NCBI RefSeq assembly: GCF_027980145.1
Contig: NZ_JAMZNK010000015.1
Location: 61,668 to 125,667 of the forward strand
Length of the DNA stretch: 64,000 bases
Source of the DNA: Flavobacterium azizsancarii
GTDB lineage: Bacteria > Bacteroidota > Bacteroidia > Flavobacteriales > Flavobacteriaceae
Reading direction: 5' to 3'
How positions within the stretch are numbered: the stretch's first letter is position 1; each line of letters begins with the position of its first letter. Below, one piece after another: positions 27,473 through 35,709 of the stretch. The translations under genes were made by a program, and so were the position numbers. A model generated the notes under the pieces. That model did no database searches. It worked only from the letters and a program-made list of their open reading frames with translations, and was not told where the DNA came from.

Positions 27473-28264
27473 ATGTCAGAAAGTTTAGTAGTACCAACAA
27501 TGGCAGAAATGCTGGCCGAAGGAAAACAACCAGAAGTTTTGTTTTGGGTAGGTTGTGCGGGAAGTTTTGATGATAGAGCAAAAAAAATTACAAAAGCATT
27601 TGTGCGAATTTTAAATCGCGCAAATGTTTCTTTTGCAGTTCTTGGTACAGAAGAGAGTTGTACCGGAGATCCTGCAAAACGTGCCGGAAATGAATTTTTG
27701 TTTCAGATGCAGGCCATGATGAATATCGAGGTTTTGAATGCTTATGAAGCTAAAAAAATTGTTACGGCTTGTCCGCATTGTTTTAATACTTTAAAAAATG
27801 AATATCCTGAATTAGGTGGTCAGTATGAGGTAGTTCATCATACAGAGTTTTTAAAGTCATTACTGGATGATGGAAGATTAACCATCGAAGGTGGTCAGTT
27901 TAAAGGAAAACGTATTACTTTTCATGATTCTTGTTATTTAGGAAGAGCCAATAAGATTTATGAAGCGCCAAGAGATTTAATCGAAAAACTGGATGTTGAA
28001 TTAGTCGAAATGAAACGCTCAAAAGCAAACGGACTTTGTTGTGGAGCCGGTGGAGCGCAAATGTTTAAAGATGCTGAACCAGGAAACAAAGAAGTAAACG
28101 TATTACGTACAGAAGACGCTCTTGAAGTACAACCGGATATTATTGCAGCAGGTTGTCCGTTCTGTAATACAATGTTAACAGATGGTATCAAGCACCAGGA
28201 GAAAGAAGGGCAAGTGAAAGTGATGGACATTGCTGAGTTAATTGCTAATGCGCAAGATTTATAA
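27473..28264 (+). CDS. (Fe-S)-binding CCG-domain protein, HdrB-like
   Basis: 263 residues, cytoplasmic. Two cysteine-rich CCG domains are evident: the first with WVGCAGSFDDR, ESCTGDPAKR and ACPHCFNTLKNEYP; the second with HDSCYLGRAN, GLCCGAGGAQMF and AGCPFCNTML. These bind the non-cubane or 4Fe-4S clusters of HdrB, GlpC and lactate-utilisation proteins. Its partner is the membrane ferredoxin encoded 138 bases upstream. The reaction is not known; an electron transfer from a cytoplasmic substrate to the quinone pool is the common proposal. The 138-base gap holds no clear terminator, so co-transcription is likely. Confidence 0.88.
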   Translation: MSESLVVPTMAEMLAEGKQPEVLFWVGCAGSFDDRAKKITKAFVRILNRANVSFAVLGTEESCTGDPAKRAGNEFLFQMQAMMNIEVLNAYEAKKIVTACPHCFNTLKNEYPELGGQYEVVHHTEFLKSLLDDGRLTIEGGQFKGKRITFHDSCYLGRANKIYEAPRDLIEKLDVELVEMKRSKANGLCCGAGGAQMFKDAEPGNKEVNVLRTEDALEVQPDIIAAGCPFCNTMLTDGIKHQEKEGQVKVMDIAELIANAQDL

Positions 28265-28354
28265 AAGGTTCTAAGTTACTAAGATGCTAAGGTTTTAAGT
28301 TTTGAAACCTGAAACCTGAAACAAGAAAAACAAACAAGAAAAACAAAAGTAAAA

Positions 28355-28837
28355 ATGTATATACCTTTTGAAGATTTACCAGGTGAGTCCAAAATTTGGA
28401 TTTATCAATCAAACAGAAAATTTTCTGAGGAAGAATTTTCTGAAATAGAAATTGACCTGAAAGCTTTTGTTGAAGGTTGGGCAGCTCACGGAACAAGTTT
28501 AGAAGCTTCGTATGAACTGAAATACAACCGATTCATTATTTTGGCTGTCAATCAGGATGTGCAGGCGGCTACAGGATGTTCTATTGATAGCTCAGTAGAA
28601 TTTATCCAGAGTTTAGAGAAAAAGTACAACGTTGATTTGTTAGATAAAATGAACGTGACTTTTAAACTAGGTGAACATATCGCACACAAACCTTTAATTG
28701 ATTTCAAGAAAATGGTTAAAGATAAATCAGTATCTGAGAATACGATTGTTTTTAATAATCTGGTGAACAATATCGAAGAATACAATGAGTCTTGGGAAGT
28801 TCCTGCTGCCGATAGTTGGCATAGCAGGTTTTTCTAA
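28355..28837 (+). CDS. Conserved Bacteroidota protein of unknown function
   Basis: 160 residues. Proteins beginning MYIPFEDLPGESKIWIYQSN and ending with ADSWHSRFF are common in Bacteroidota and are often named ABC transporter ATPase in databases. The sequence gives no support for that: no Walker A, no LSGGQ, no Walker B, and it is far too short for such a domain. The middle carries AAHGTSLEASYELKYNRFII and AATGCSIDSSVEFIQ. The true role is unknown. It follows the Fe-S pair by 90 bases and may be co-transcribed with it. Confidence 0.8.
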   Translation: MYIPFEDLPGESKIWIYQSNRKFSEEEFSEIEIDLKAFVEGWAAHGTSLEASYELKYNRFIILAVNQDVQAATGCSIDSSVEFIQSLEKKYNVDLLDKMNVTFKLGEHIAHKPLIDFKKMVKDKSVSENTIVFNNLVNNIEEYNESWEVPAADSWHSRFF

Positions 28838-28884
28838 GAGGAATTTATATAATATAGAAAAGGCATGATTGCCGCCATCACAAC

Positions 28885-28917
28885 AAACCCGACAGGTTTT
28901 TAAAACCTGTCGGGTTT
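28885..28917. repeat. Palindrome, left copy of a flanking pair
   Basis: A perfect 33-base palindrome (16-base arms AAACCCGACAGGTTTT and its complement, one central base). An identical copy lies at 29240-29272, and a related, less perfect one (AACCCTACAGG arms) at 48638-48668. It could act as a terminator for the 28355 gene, but a T run is short (three T) in both directions. The two identical copies bracket the nested repeats between them. Confidence 0.85.
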
Positions 28918-28936
28918 CGTGCGTTTTGTGTAGAAA

Positions 28937-29228
28937 CCTTTGTCAAAGTTTAAAACCAAGAGCGTAAGGAGCTTTGTCGAAAGCTTATGTTTAAAGCGGA
29001 TCTGTGTGTTTTTTGTCATTTCGACGGAAGAGTCCCGAGCGATAGCGAACAGACGCAGTAAATCACATCCAATATTCGACAAAGATTGATCTTTCTGTAC
29101 GGAGTTTCTAGTGTGATTTGTCCTTCGTCGAAATGAAAGATTGTGGTTGTTTTACGCGAAATACGTATTAATCTTTGCAAAAAAAGTTTAAAATTCCTTA
29201 CGTTCTTGGTTTTAAACTCTGACAAAGG
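28937..29228. repeat. Inverted repeat pair with 34-base arms
   Basis: The arms 28937-28970 and 29195-29228 are inverted copies with two mismatches (left arm begins CCTTTGTCAAAGTTTAAAAC). They enclose a broken copy of the 9665-type palindrome. There is no coding frame of note inside. Such 34-base ends around about 220 bases are what a small non-autonomous transposable element would look like, though no target duplication is obvious. Confidence 0.8.
29015..29136. repeat. Second copy of the 98-base palindromic repeat, left arm disrupted
   Basis: The right arm 29111-29136 and the loop motifs ATTCGACAAAGATTGA and AGTTTCTAGTG match the copy at 9665-9762. The left arm starts the same (GTCATTTCGACG at 29015) but is then interrupted by about 33 foreign bases (29028-29060) before the last part of the arm (AAATCACAT) resumes. 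Confidence 0.8.
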
Positions 29229-29239
29229 AAGATCGTAAC

Positions 29240-29272
29240 AAACCCGACAGGTTTTTAAAACCTGTCGGGTTT
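29240..29272. repeat. Palindrome, right copy of a flanking pair
   Basis: Identical 33-base palindrome to 28885-28917. Because it is a palindrome, the two can be viewed as direct or inverted copies; together they frame the 390-base nested block. Confidence 0.85.
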
Positions 29273-29302
29273 AGGATTGAAGTTCTTATGAAAACTAGAG
29301 TT

Positions 29303-29385
29303 CTTATCTAGCCCCGATGGAAGTGATATCCTTTTTCTTGCTGCTGCCAGCAAGGAAAAGATATAGCGGACAGCGGGACATAAGG
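29303..29385 (+). ncRNA. Structured RNA element, possibly Flavo-1-like (copy 1)
   Basis: An outer stem CTTAT/ATAAG (29303-29307 with 29380-29384) encloses GCCCCGATGGAAGTGATATCC, a hairpin (CTTTTTCTTGC with GCAAGGAAAAG) and AGATATAGCGGACAGCGGGA. A second copy with the same core (GATGGAnGTGnTATCCTTTT ... AAAAGATAnAGC) but different, matching stem bases is at 47224-47308. Compensating changes in the stems support a conserved RNA. The core recalls Flavo-1, an RNA motif described in Flavobacteria, but I name it from memory. Here it lies 255 bases before bshA. Confidence 0.5.
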
Positions 29386-29504
29386 TTCTTTTGGAAATTA
29401 ATTTTTCTGCTCCTGAAAATAAGCATGAATATGAGTTTTGAGTTTGGTTAAAATATTGAGCCTTTTATTTGGTTTTCGATGAATTAGAAATTAAGTAATC
29501 TGAT

Positions 29505-29590
29505 GTCTAAGATAGTCTAAGATTCTAAGTTAGTCTAATAATCTAATACTCTGATAAATCTAATCTTCACAAAAATCTAACAATCTAAAA
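29505..29590. repeat. Low-complexity TCTAA-rich stretch
   Basis: About ten irregular copies of TCTAA, spaced 6-14 bases, lie just before bshA. Similar degenerate runs (TTCTAAGTTACTAAG near 28268-28282) occur elsewhere in the window; they seem to be intergenic filler typical of this genus. Between 29386 and 29505 I see nothing else. Confidence 0.55.
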
Positions 29591-29640
29591 CTTCGATTAA
29601 AAGCTATTTTTGAGTACTTTCGTAGTATTAAATTTAATAC

Positions 29641-30777
29641 ATGAAAATAGCAATAGTTTGTTATCCGACATTTGGTGGTAGTGGTGTAGTTGCTACAGAA
29701 CTAGGCCTTGAATTAGCCAGACGCGGACACGAAATCCATTTTATTACTTATAGTCAGCCGGTTAGGCTGGCACTTTTGAATCCTAATGTTCATTATCACG
29801 AAGTAAACGTTCCTGAATATCCTCTTTTTCATTATCAGCCTTACGAGTTGGCTTTGTCAAGCAAATTGGTAGATATGGTAAAATTGTATAAAATTGAGGT
29901 TTTGCACGTGCATTATGCTATTCCGCATGCGTATGCCGGTTATATGGCGAAGCAAATGCTGAAGAACGAGGGAATTAATCTTCCAATGATTACAACGCTT
30001 CACGGAACGGATATTACATTGGTAGGAAATCATCCTTTTTATAAACCTGCAGTGACTTTTAGTATCAATAAATCAGATTATGTGACCTCTGTTTCCCAGA
30101 GTTTGAAAGACGATACCTTGAAGTTGTTTAAGATCAAAAATAAAATACGCGTAATCCCGAATTTTATTGAGTTGGATAAAATGGCAAAAGATCCTCAGGC
30201 ACCTTGTCATCGTTATGTGATGGCGAAGGAAAATGAACGTATCATTACCCACATCAGTAACTTTAGAAAAGTAAAACGTATTCCGGATATTATTAAGATT
30301 TTTTATAATATCCAGAAAGAGATTCCGTCTAAACTTATGATGGTTGGGGATGGTCCTGAAAAAGAGAAAGCAGAAGTTCTTTGTATGGAACTGGGAATTT
30401 ATGATAAAGTAATTTTCTTTGGAAACAGTAATGAAATTGATAAGATTTTATGCATGACCGATTTGTTTTTACTTCCGTCAGAAACTGAAAGTTTTGGTTT
30501 GGCGGCTTTAGAAGCAATGGCTTGCGGAGTTCCTGTTATTTCGAGTAATTCCGGAGGTTTGCCGGAAGTTAATTTCGATGGCTTTTCAGGTTATTTGAGT
30601 GATGTTGGTAACGTGGATGAAATGGCTGCAAATGCAATTAAAATCCTTAAAGATGATGCAGTCTTAAATCAGTTTAAAGAAAATGCATTAGAGGTTGCTA
30701 AAAAATTCGACATCAAAAACATATTGCCTAAATACGAAGCTTTGTATCAAAGAGCTATCGATGATTATAAAAGCTAG
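29641..30777 (+). CDS. bshA: N-acetyl-alpha-D-glucosaminyl L-malate synthase BshA
   Basis: 378 residues, GT4 glycosyltransferase with two Rossmann domains. MKIAIVCYPTFGGSGVVATE at the N-terminus is the BshA signature. Other marks: HVHYAIPHAYAGY, TTLHGTDITLVG, and in the C-terminal domain VGDGPEKEKAE and the donor motif ETESFGLAALEAMACGVPVI (E of the EX7E pair). It joins GlcNAc from UDP-GlcNAc to L-malate, the first step of bacillithiol synthesis, which in Bacteroidota replaces glutathione. A PrcB-like lipoprotein gene follows after 19 bases; no other bsh genes are in the window. Confidence 0.95.
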   Translation: MKIAIVCYPTFGGSGVVATELGLELARRGHEIHFITYSQPVRLALLNPNVHYHEVNVPEYPLFHYQPYELALSSKLVDMVKLYKIEVLHVHYAIPHAYAGYMAKQMLKNEGINLPMITTLHGTDITLVGNHPFYKPAVTFSINKSDYVTSVSQSLKDDTLKLFKIKNKIRVIPNFIELDKMAKDPQAPCHRYVMAKENERIITHISNFRKVKRIPDIIKIFYNIQKEIPSKLMMVGDGPEKEKAEVLCMELGIYDKVIFFGNSNEIDKILCMTDLFLLPSETESFGLAALEAMACGVPVISSNSGGLPEVNFDGFSGYLSDVGNVDEMAANAIKILKDDAVLNQFKENALEVAKKFDIKNILPKYEALYQRAIDDYKS

Positions 30778-30796
30778 ATTATTAAAATAAATACAA

Positions 30797-31225
30797 ATGA
30801 AAAAAGTACTTACGGTTTTATTGGTTTTTGTTTTGATGTCGTGTGGAGTAAAAAAAACATCAGATTCGGGTTCGAAATCTTTATATGAAGTTTTAACGGA
30901 ACAATCTGACGGTGGCGGAAATATCAAGTTTTTTGAAATTTTGACTGAACCAAACGAAATCAAAATGTTAGAAACTGATCCTCATCTGGCCGAAAAAATG
31001 AAACATGATGACATTAGCAATTCGAACTATGTTGTTTTGAATATGGGGGAAAAGAATACCGGAGGTTACTCGATTGAGGTTGAAAAAGTAGAGGAAACAG
31101 ATAAAAATATTATCATTACAGTAAAAGAACTAAATCCTGCTCCGGATGCTATGGTTATGCAGGTAATAACATATCCTTATACGGTAGTAAAAATACATTC
31201 TAAAAAAGAGATTATCATTAAATAA
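30797..31225 (+). CDS. Lipoprotein with PrcB-like C-terminal domain
   Basis: 142 residues. A lipoprotein signal (MKKVLTVLLVFVLMSCG, Cys16) is followed by a short linker and a domain whose pattern VVLNMGEKNTGGYSIEVEKV followed by ELNPAPDAMVMQVITYPYTV matches the PrcB C-terminal domain (protease complex subunit family), itself thought to bind or regulate subtilisin-like proteases. The function here is unknown; no protease gene is near. It starts 19 bases after bshA and probably shares its transcript, and ends at the bidirectional hairpin at 31441-31480. Confidence 0.65.
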   Translation: MKKVLTVLLVFVLMSCGVKKTSDSGSKSLYEVLTEQSDGGGNIKFFEILTEPNEIKMLETDPHLAEKMKHDDISNSNYVVLNMGEKNTGGYSIEVEKVEETDKNIIITVKELNPAPDAMVMQVITYPYTVVKIHSKKEIIIK

Positions 31226-31252
31226 GCACTTTTTTTAGGTTAGATTGAGAAT

Positions 31253-31392
31253 TTAACCGCAAAGTGCGCTAAGATTTTTATAATAATACACTTAGAAAAC
31301 ACAAAGTTCGCAAAGCTGTTTCGACACAAAGCTTTGCGCACTTTACTTTTTATAAAATCGAGCATATAAAAAACTTTGCGCACTTTGCGTTA
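31253..31392. repeat. Nested inverted repeats with CGCAAAGTGCGC core
   Basis: Arms near 31253-31273 and 31372-31392 (TTAACnGCAAAGTGCGC and complement), with an inner pair CACAAAGTTCGCAAAGC near 31300 and AGCTTTGCGCACTTT near 31330. Non-coding. A typical flavobacterial intergenic palindrome between convergent genes. Confidence 0.7.
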
Positions 31393-31440
31393 AAATGCAT
31401 TCTTAATCAATACTTCGATTTCTCTCAAGATTGAAAACAA

Positions 31441-31480
31441 AAAAGAAATCCTGTCGCTTAAAAACGACAGGATTTCTTTT
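31441..31480. terminator. Bidirectional terminator
   Basis: Perfect 16-base arms (AAAAGAAATCCTGTCG and its complement) with an 8-base loop; A-rich and T-rich flanks on the two sides allow it to work for the plus-strand lipoprotein gene and for the minus-strand barrel gene. Confidence 0.9.
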
Positions 31481-31496
31481 TATAATTATTTTTTAT

Positions 31497-31994
31497 TTAG
31501 AATCTGAATTTAACACCCAATCCTACATCGAATCCAAAGTTGTCATCATCATAATATCCTGATCCAATTTCCGGTCTTGCATCTAGTGATAATGTAATAG
31601 GAGCTTCGCTAAATCTATATTCTATACCAATATCTCCGGCTGCGAATACATAAGTTCCGCTGTCATTATATTTAAAATTGTTGTTATAATAATCGTGATC
31701 CCAAGCAGCGATACCACCACCAACACCAGCATACCAGTTAAATCCGCCATCGATGTTCCAAACCCATTGGTAAAGAGCAACACCTTTAATCGCGTCAACA
31801 TCACTGCTGTTTCTCCAGCCTAAATCAAATTCCAGTCTGTTTTTTTGGTTTAATCCTAATTGATATGATATCTCTCCCCCAAATCCGTTATTGTCTCCCA
31901 GACGAATCCCTAAAGCGTGTTTCGAAATTTCTTGCGATTGAGCCGTAAACGCTAGACCTAATAGCATAAGGGCAGATAAAATGATTCTTTTCAT
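31497..31994 (-). CDS. Small outer-membrane beta-barrel protein
   Basis: 165 residues with a signal peptide (MKRIILSALMLLGLAFTAQS). The mature chain alternates short amphipathic strands with acidic, aromatic loops (NGFGGEISYQLGL, KNRLEFDLGWRNS, GGFNWYAGVGGGIAAW, TYVFAAGDIGIEYRF) and ends with VGLGVKFRF, a C-terminal Phe as in outer-membrane barrels. About eight strands fit the length (OmpA/OmpW-like fold). No catalytic or binding motif is seen. It has a strong promoter of its own, so it may be well expressed. Confidence 0.75.
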   Translation of the reverse strand: MKRIILSALMLLGLAFTAQSQEISKHALGIRLGDNNGFGGEISYQLGLNQKNRLEFDLGWRNSSDVDAIKGVALYQWVWNIDGGFNWYAGVGGGIAAWDHDYYNNNFKYNDSGTYVFAAGDIGIEYRFSEAPITLSLDARPEIGSGYYDDDNFGFDVGLGVKFRF

Positions 31995-32016
31995 AAAAAT
32001 GGTTATTAATTTTTTT

Positions 32017-32045
32017 CAAATGTACTGTGTCGTATAATTTTCAAA
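32017..32045 (-). promoter_or_regulatory. Consensus promoter of the barrel protein gene
   Basis: On the minus strand TTTG (32045-32042), a 17-base spacer and TACATTTG (32024-32017) match the flavobacterial consensus exactly; the start codon is 23 bases downstream of the -7 element. Confidence 0.8.
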
Positions 32046-32140
32046 CGTATACTATTTTTGAAAATTGTTATATAATTCACATTTTTGAAACTAACCAGGA
32101 GTATAGGAAGTAGCTTTTTATCTGTAATGCAGTTTTAATT

Positions 32141-32968
32141 TTAGATGTTGTTTTTTAATATAGAAGAAATTAACTGAGAACTTAAAATATCCTCCATTTC
32201 AAAAAGGTTTTCTTCTTCAGTAAAGTTACTTTCAGCGTAAGAGTATAATTTCCATCGTTTTTTATGGTATTCCAGTGCTGTCAGGTTTTCTACCCAATCG
32301 CCGGAATTTAGATATAAAGTAGAGCCGTGTTTGTTCTCTTTTGTTACAATTTTTGGTTCATGTATATGTCCGCAAATCACATAATCGTATTTTTTCTCGA
32401 TGGCTAAATCTGTGGCAGTAGTTTCAAAGTCTGATATAAATTTGACTGCTTTTTTAACGCTTGCTTTAATCTTTTTAGAAAAAGAATAAGGTTCACGCCC
32501 AATTTTTGCCAAACACCAGTTCGCAAATCGATTGCTTAAAATTAAGTAATCGTAACCCAATCCGCCCAATTTTGCAATCCATTTAGAGTGCTGTACAGAC
32601 GCGTCGAATACATCTCCGTGAAAAATCCAGGCTTTTTTATCGTCTAATTCCAAAACTAATTTATCGACCAAAGCAAAATTTCCCATGTTCATGTCGCTAA
32701 ATTTTCGAAGAATTTCATCGTGATTTCCAGTGATATAATACACTTTTGTACCCTTGGAAGCCATACCAATTATTCTTTGAATGACCCTTAAATGTGCTTT
32801 TGGGAAGTATGATTTTCTAAATTGCCAGGCATCAATAATATCCCCGTTCAGGACTAATGTTTTGGGTTTAATGCTTGATAGATAGTTGTTTAGTTCTTTA
32901 GCGTGACTTCCGTAAGTTCCCAAATGGACATCTGAGAGAATGACCAGTTCGACATTTCGTTTTTTCAA
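32141..32968 (-). CDS. Calcineurin-like phosphoesterase, LpxH-type (UDP-2,3-diacylglucosamine diphosphatase family)
   Basis: 275 residues. The five metallophosphatase motifs are present: SDVHLG (residues 12-17), NGDIIDAW (41-48), GNHDE (81-85), FHGDVFD (about 115-121) and CGHIHEP (about 204-210). Members of this length in Bacteroidota are assigned to lipid A synthesis (UDP-2,3-diacyl-GlcN pyrophosphatase), replacing LpxH. It is probably peripheral on the inner membrane. Monocistronic; lptD is 9 kb away, and no other lpx gene is adjacent. The specific substrate is inferred from the family. Confidence 0.85.
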   Translation of the reverse strand: MKKRNVELVILSDVHLGTYGSHAKELNNYLSSIKPKTLVLNGDIIDAWQFRKSYFPKAHLRVIQRIIGMASKGTKVYYITGNHDEILRKFSDMNMGNFALVDKLVLELDDKKAWIFHGDVFDASVQHSKWIAKLGGLGYDYLILSNRFANWCLAKIGREPYSFSKKIKASVKKAVKFISDFETTATDLAIEKKYDYVICGHIHEPKIVTKENKHGSTLYLNSGDWVENLTALEYHKKRWKLYSYAESNFTEEENLFEMEDILSSQLISSILKNNI

Positions 32969-33132
32969 TTTTTCTTTTTTTGAAGTTTAACAAATAAAAG
33001 AAACTCTGGCGAGCTATATTTTATCAAAAGGTTACCAATTTGGCGACAATTTTATTAAATTGTAATTTTTAAACTACTTAACCTTTACTTAATAATACTA
33101 ATTTTAAATTTTTTAATTTAATTCATAAAACT

Positions 33133-33140
33133 TACATTTG
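33133..33140 (+). promoter_or_regulatory. -7 promoter element of aroC
   Basis: TACATTTG is a perfect TAnnTTTG 16 bases before the aroC ATG, giving a very short leader. The -33 position (about 33111) is T-rich but lacks TTG. Confidence 0.55.
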
Positions 33141-33156
33141 CTCAAAACAAATTACA

Positions 33157-34215
33157 ATGGCAGGAAATAGCTACGGCACCCTATATAAGGTTACAACATT
33201 TGGAGAATCTCATGGTGAAGCTTTGGGCGGAATTATCGATGGTTGTCCATCAGGAATTGAAATTGATTTAGAAGCAATTGAAGTTGAAATGTCCCGAAGA
33301 AAACCAGGACAATCAGCAATTGTAACACAAAGAAAAGAACCGGATGCAGTTCAGTTTTTATCCGGAATTTTTGAAGGTAAAACTACTGGAACGCCAATAG
33401 GTTTTATTATCCCGAACACCAATCAGAAATCTGATGATTACTCTCATATAAAAGATAATTACAGACCAAGTCATGCTGATTATGTGTACGACCAAAAATA
33501 TGGTTTTCGTGATTATCGCGGTGGCGGAAGAAGCTCAGCGAGAGAAACAGCAAGCAGAGTAGTAGCCGGTGCAATTGCAAAGCAAATGTTACCTGAAATT
33601 AAAATCAATGCTTATGTTTCATCTGTAGGGCCAATTCATTTAGATACGCCATATCAGGATTTGGATTTTTCTAAAATAGAAAGTAATCCTGTTCGTTGTC
33701 CTGATGAAAAATCAGCAGCCATTATGGAGGAATACATTCGTGATATCCGTAAACAGGGAGATACTGTTGGTGGAATAGTTTCATGCGTGATTCAAAATGT
33801 TCCGGTTGGTTTAGGCGAACCTGTTTTTGATAAATTACATGCTGAGCTGGGAAAAGCAATGCTTTCTATAAATGCTGTAAAAGGTTTTGAATACGGAAGC
33901 GGATTTTCTGGTTCTGAAATGAAAGGAAGTGAACATAATGATTTATACAATCCTGACGGAACTACAAAAACAAATCTTTCCGGAGGAATTCAGGGAGGAA
34001 TCAGTAACGGTATGGATATCTACTTTAGAGTAGCTTTTAAACCTGTTGCGACTATTATGCAAACTCAGGATTCATTAGATAATAAAGGTAATATCACACC
34101 AATGACCGGAAAAGGCCGTCATGATCCGTGTGTTGTTCCGCGTGCAGTGCCTATTGTAGAGGCAATGGCCGCAATTGTTTTGGCTGATTTTTATTTGATC
34201 AACAAAACATATTAA
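33157..34215 (+). CDS. aroC: Chorismate synthase
   Basis: 352 residues. Signatures: [20 protein letters not shown] at the N-terminus, [55 protein letters not shown], and [20 protein letters not shown] near the C-terminus; these form the FMN and EPSP sites. It forms chorismate from EPSP, needing reduced FMN, as the last step of the shikimate pathway. The gene is alone, without other aro genes nearby; the next gene on the strand is a symporter 53 bases later. Confidence 0.97.
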   Translation: MAGNSYGTLYKVTTFGESHGEALGGIIDGCPSGIEIDLEAIEVEMSRRKPGQSAIVTQRKEPDAVQFLSGIFEGKTTGTPIGFIIPNTNQKSDDYSHIKDNYRPSHADYVYDQKYGFRDYRGGGRSSARETASRVVAGAIAKQMLPEIKINAYVSSVGPIHLDTPYQDLDFSKIESNPVRCPDEKSAAIMEEYIRDIRKQGDTVGGIVSCVIQNVPVGLGEPVFDKLHAELGKAMLSINAVKGFEYGSGFSGSEMKGSEHNDLYNPDGTTKTNLSGGIQGGISNGMDIYFRVAFKPVATIMQTQDSLDNKGNITPMTGKGRHDPCVVPRAVPIVEAMAAIVLADFYLINKTY

Positions 34216-34268
34216 TAAAAATTAAGACAGTGAGGGTCTTGGTATTTTAATTCTAAATAAATAAATTA

Positions 34269-35573
34269 ATGCAAGTAAAAGAAACCAAAAAAAAATCATT
34301 TCTTTCAGGGTTAACGGGCCAAATTATAATTGCAATGGTTCTTGGGGCAACTTTAGGAATTATATTGCACAACTCGATTTCGGCCGAGGCAGCGCAATCA
34401 TTTAGTGATAAAATAAAAATGCTTGCCACCATTTTTATCCGATTGGTACAAATGATTATTTCTCCTTTAGTATTTACAACTTTAGTTGTGGGGATTGCTA
34501 AACTTGGAGATTTAAAAACAGTAGGAAGAATTGGAGGAAAGGCTCTTGGATGGTTTTTCACAGCTTCTTTTATATCATTATTAATAGGATTGTTTTATGT
34601 AAATATCTTACAGCCGGGAGTTGGTCTGAAATTAGATCATGTAGATATGGCGGCTGCATCTGAGGTAACTGCTAAAACAAAAATATTGTCTTTTGAAAAT
34701 TTTATTGAACACATTGTTCCTAAAAGTATTTTTGAGGCAATGGCGACTAATGAGATTTTGCAGATCGTTATATTCGCAATATTTTTTGGATTGGCTGCAG
34801 CTTCGTTAGGAAGTACTGTGAAGCCGGTTATTAATGCTTTTGATAAAATATCGCATATCGTTTTAAAAATGGTAAATTATGTGATGAACTTCGCTCCAAT
34901 TGGAGTTTTTGGAGCAATTGCCGGAGTATTTGCAATACGGGATGCAGAAGAGTTATTGATTACCTATTTTAAATTTTTCGGATCGTTTTTAATTGGAATA
35001 AGTACGCTTTGGGTAGTTTTAATTCTGGTAGGTTATATTTTCCTGAAAGGAAGAATGACAGAGTTGTTACGCCGTATTGTTGGACCTGTAGCAATTGCTT
35101 TTGGAACAACGAGCAGTGAAGCTGTTTTTCCAAAATTAACAGAAGAATTAGAAGATTTTGGTGTAAAAAATAAAATTGTATCTTTTATGTTACCGCTGGG
35201 ATATTCATTTAATCTTGACGGAAGTATGATGTACATGACCTTTGCAAGTATTTTTATTGCTCAGTTTTATGGTGTGCATTTAGATTTGGGAACTCAAATG
35301 GTTATGCTTCTGGTTTTAATGTTAACCAGTAAAGGAATTGCCGGAGTACCAAGAGCAAGTTTGGTAGTTGTAGCGGCTACTTGTGGAATGTTTAAAATTC
35401 CTGTAGAAGGAATTGCCCTGATTTTGCCAATAGATCACTTTTGTGATATGTTCAGGAGTGCTACAAACGTATTAGGGAATGCATTGGCAACTTCTGTTGT
35501 TGGGCAATGGGAAAATGATAATGATATGGATGACATTCCGGATGGACAGGATGTTATTTCAGATAATATATAA
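34269..35573 (+). CDS. Dicarboxylate/amino acid:cation symporter (DAACS)
   Basis: 434 residues with about eight membrane helices and two re-entrant loops. Family marks: IRLVQMIISPLVFTTLVVGI, the serine-rich hairpin loop FGTTSSEAVFPKL (about residues 278-290), the NLDGSMMYM sodium-site motif (about 315-323), and the second hairpin GIAGVPRASLVV. It imports glutamate, aspartate or C4-dicarboxylates with Na+ or H+. An acidic cytoplasmic tail (DNDMDDIPDGQDVISDNI) closes the protein. The substrate is not decided by the sequence. Ends before the hairpin at 35637-35673. Confidence 0.92.
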   Translation: MQVKETKKKSFLSGLTGQIIIAMVLGATLGIILHNSISAEAAQSFSDKIKMLATIFIRLVQMIISPLVFTTLVVGIAKLGDLKTVGRIGGKALGWFFTASFISLLIGLFYVNILQPGVGLKLDHVDMAAASEVTAKTKILSFENFIEHIVPKSIFEAMATNEILQIVIFAIFFGLAAASLGSTVKPVINAFDKISHIVLKMVNYVMNFAPIGVFGAIAGVFAIRDAEELLITYFKFFGSFLIGISTLWVVLILVGYIFLKGRMTELLRRIVGPVAIAFGTTSSEAVFPKLTEELEDFGVKNKIVSFMLPLGYSFNLDGSMMYMTFASIFIAQFYGVHLDLGTQMVMLLVLMLTSKGIAGVPRASLVVVAATCGMFKIPVEGIALILPIDHFCDMFRSATNVLGNALATSVVGQWENDNDMDDIPDGQDVISDNI

Positions 35574-35636
35574 GATATTCGATGTTTTTTAAATAAAAAC
35601 ATATCGAAATATTAAGTAATAAGCAAGCAAATAAAG

Positions 35637-35673
35637 AAAAGCTGTATTTTTTAATGAAATACAGCTTTTTTTT
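35637..35673 (+). terminator. Rho-independent terminator after the symporter gene
   Basis: Stem GCTGTATTT / AAATACAGC (35641-35649 and 35657-35665), with A before and a long T run after. Confidence 0.9.
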
Positions 35674-35684
35674 ATTTTTAAGTG

Positions 35685-35692
35685 TATATTTG
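35685..35692 (+). promoter_or_regulatory. -7 promoter element of the hybrid kinase gene
   Basis: TATATTTG, a perfect TAnnTTTG, 18 bases before the ATG at 35710. The -33 region overlaps the T run of the preceding terminator and lacks TTG. Confidence 0.55.
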
Positions 35693-35709
35693 ATAAAATT
35701 AGCCGATTG

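Noticed and set aside
29505..29590. CRISPR array
   Set aside because: The TCTAA units are 5-6 bases with irregular gaps, without uniform repeats or spacers, and no cas gene is in the window.
28838..29640. IS element or transposon in the repeat-rich 800 bases
   Set aside because: There is no transposase frame and no clear target-site duplication; only short palindromic repeats are present.
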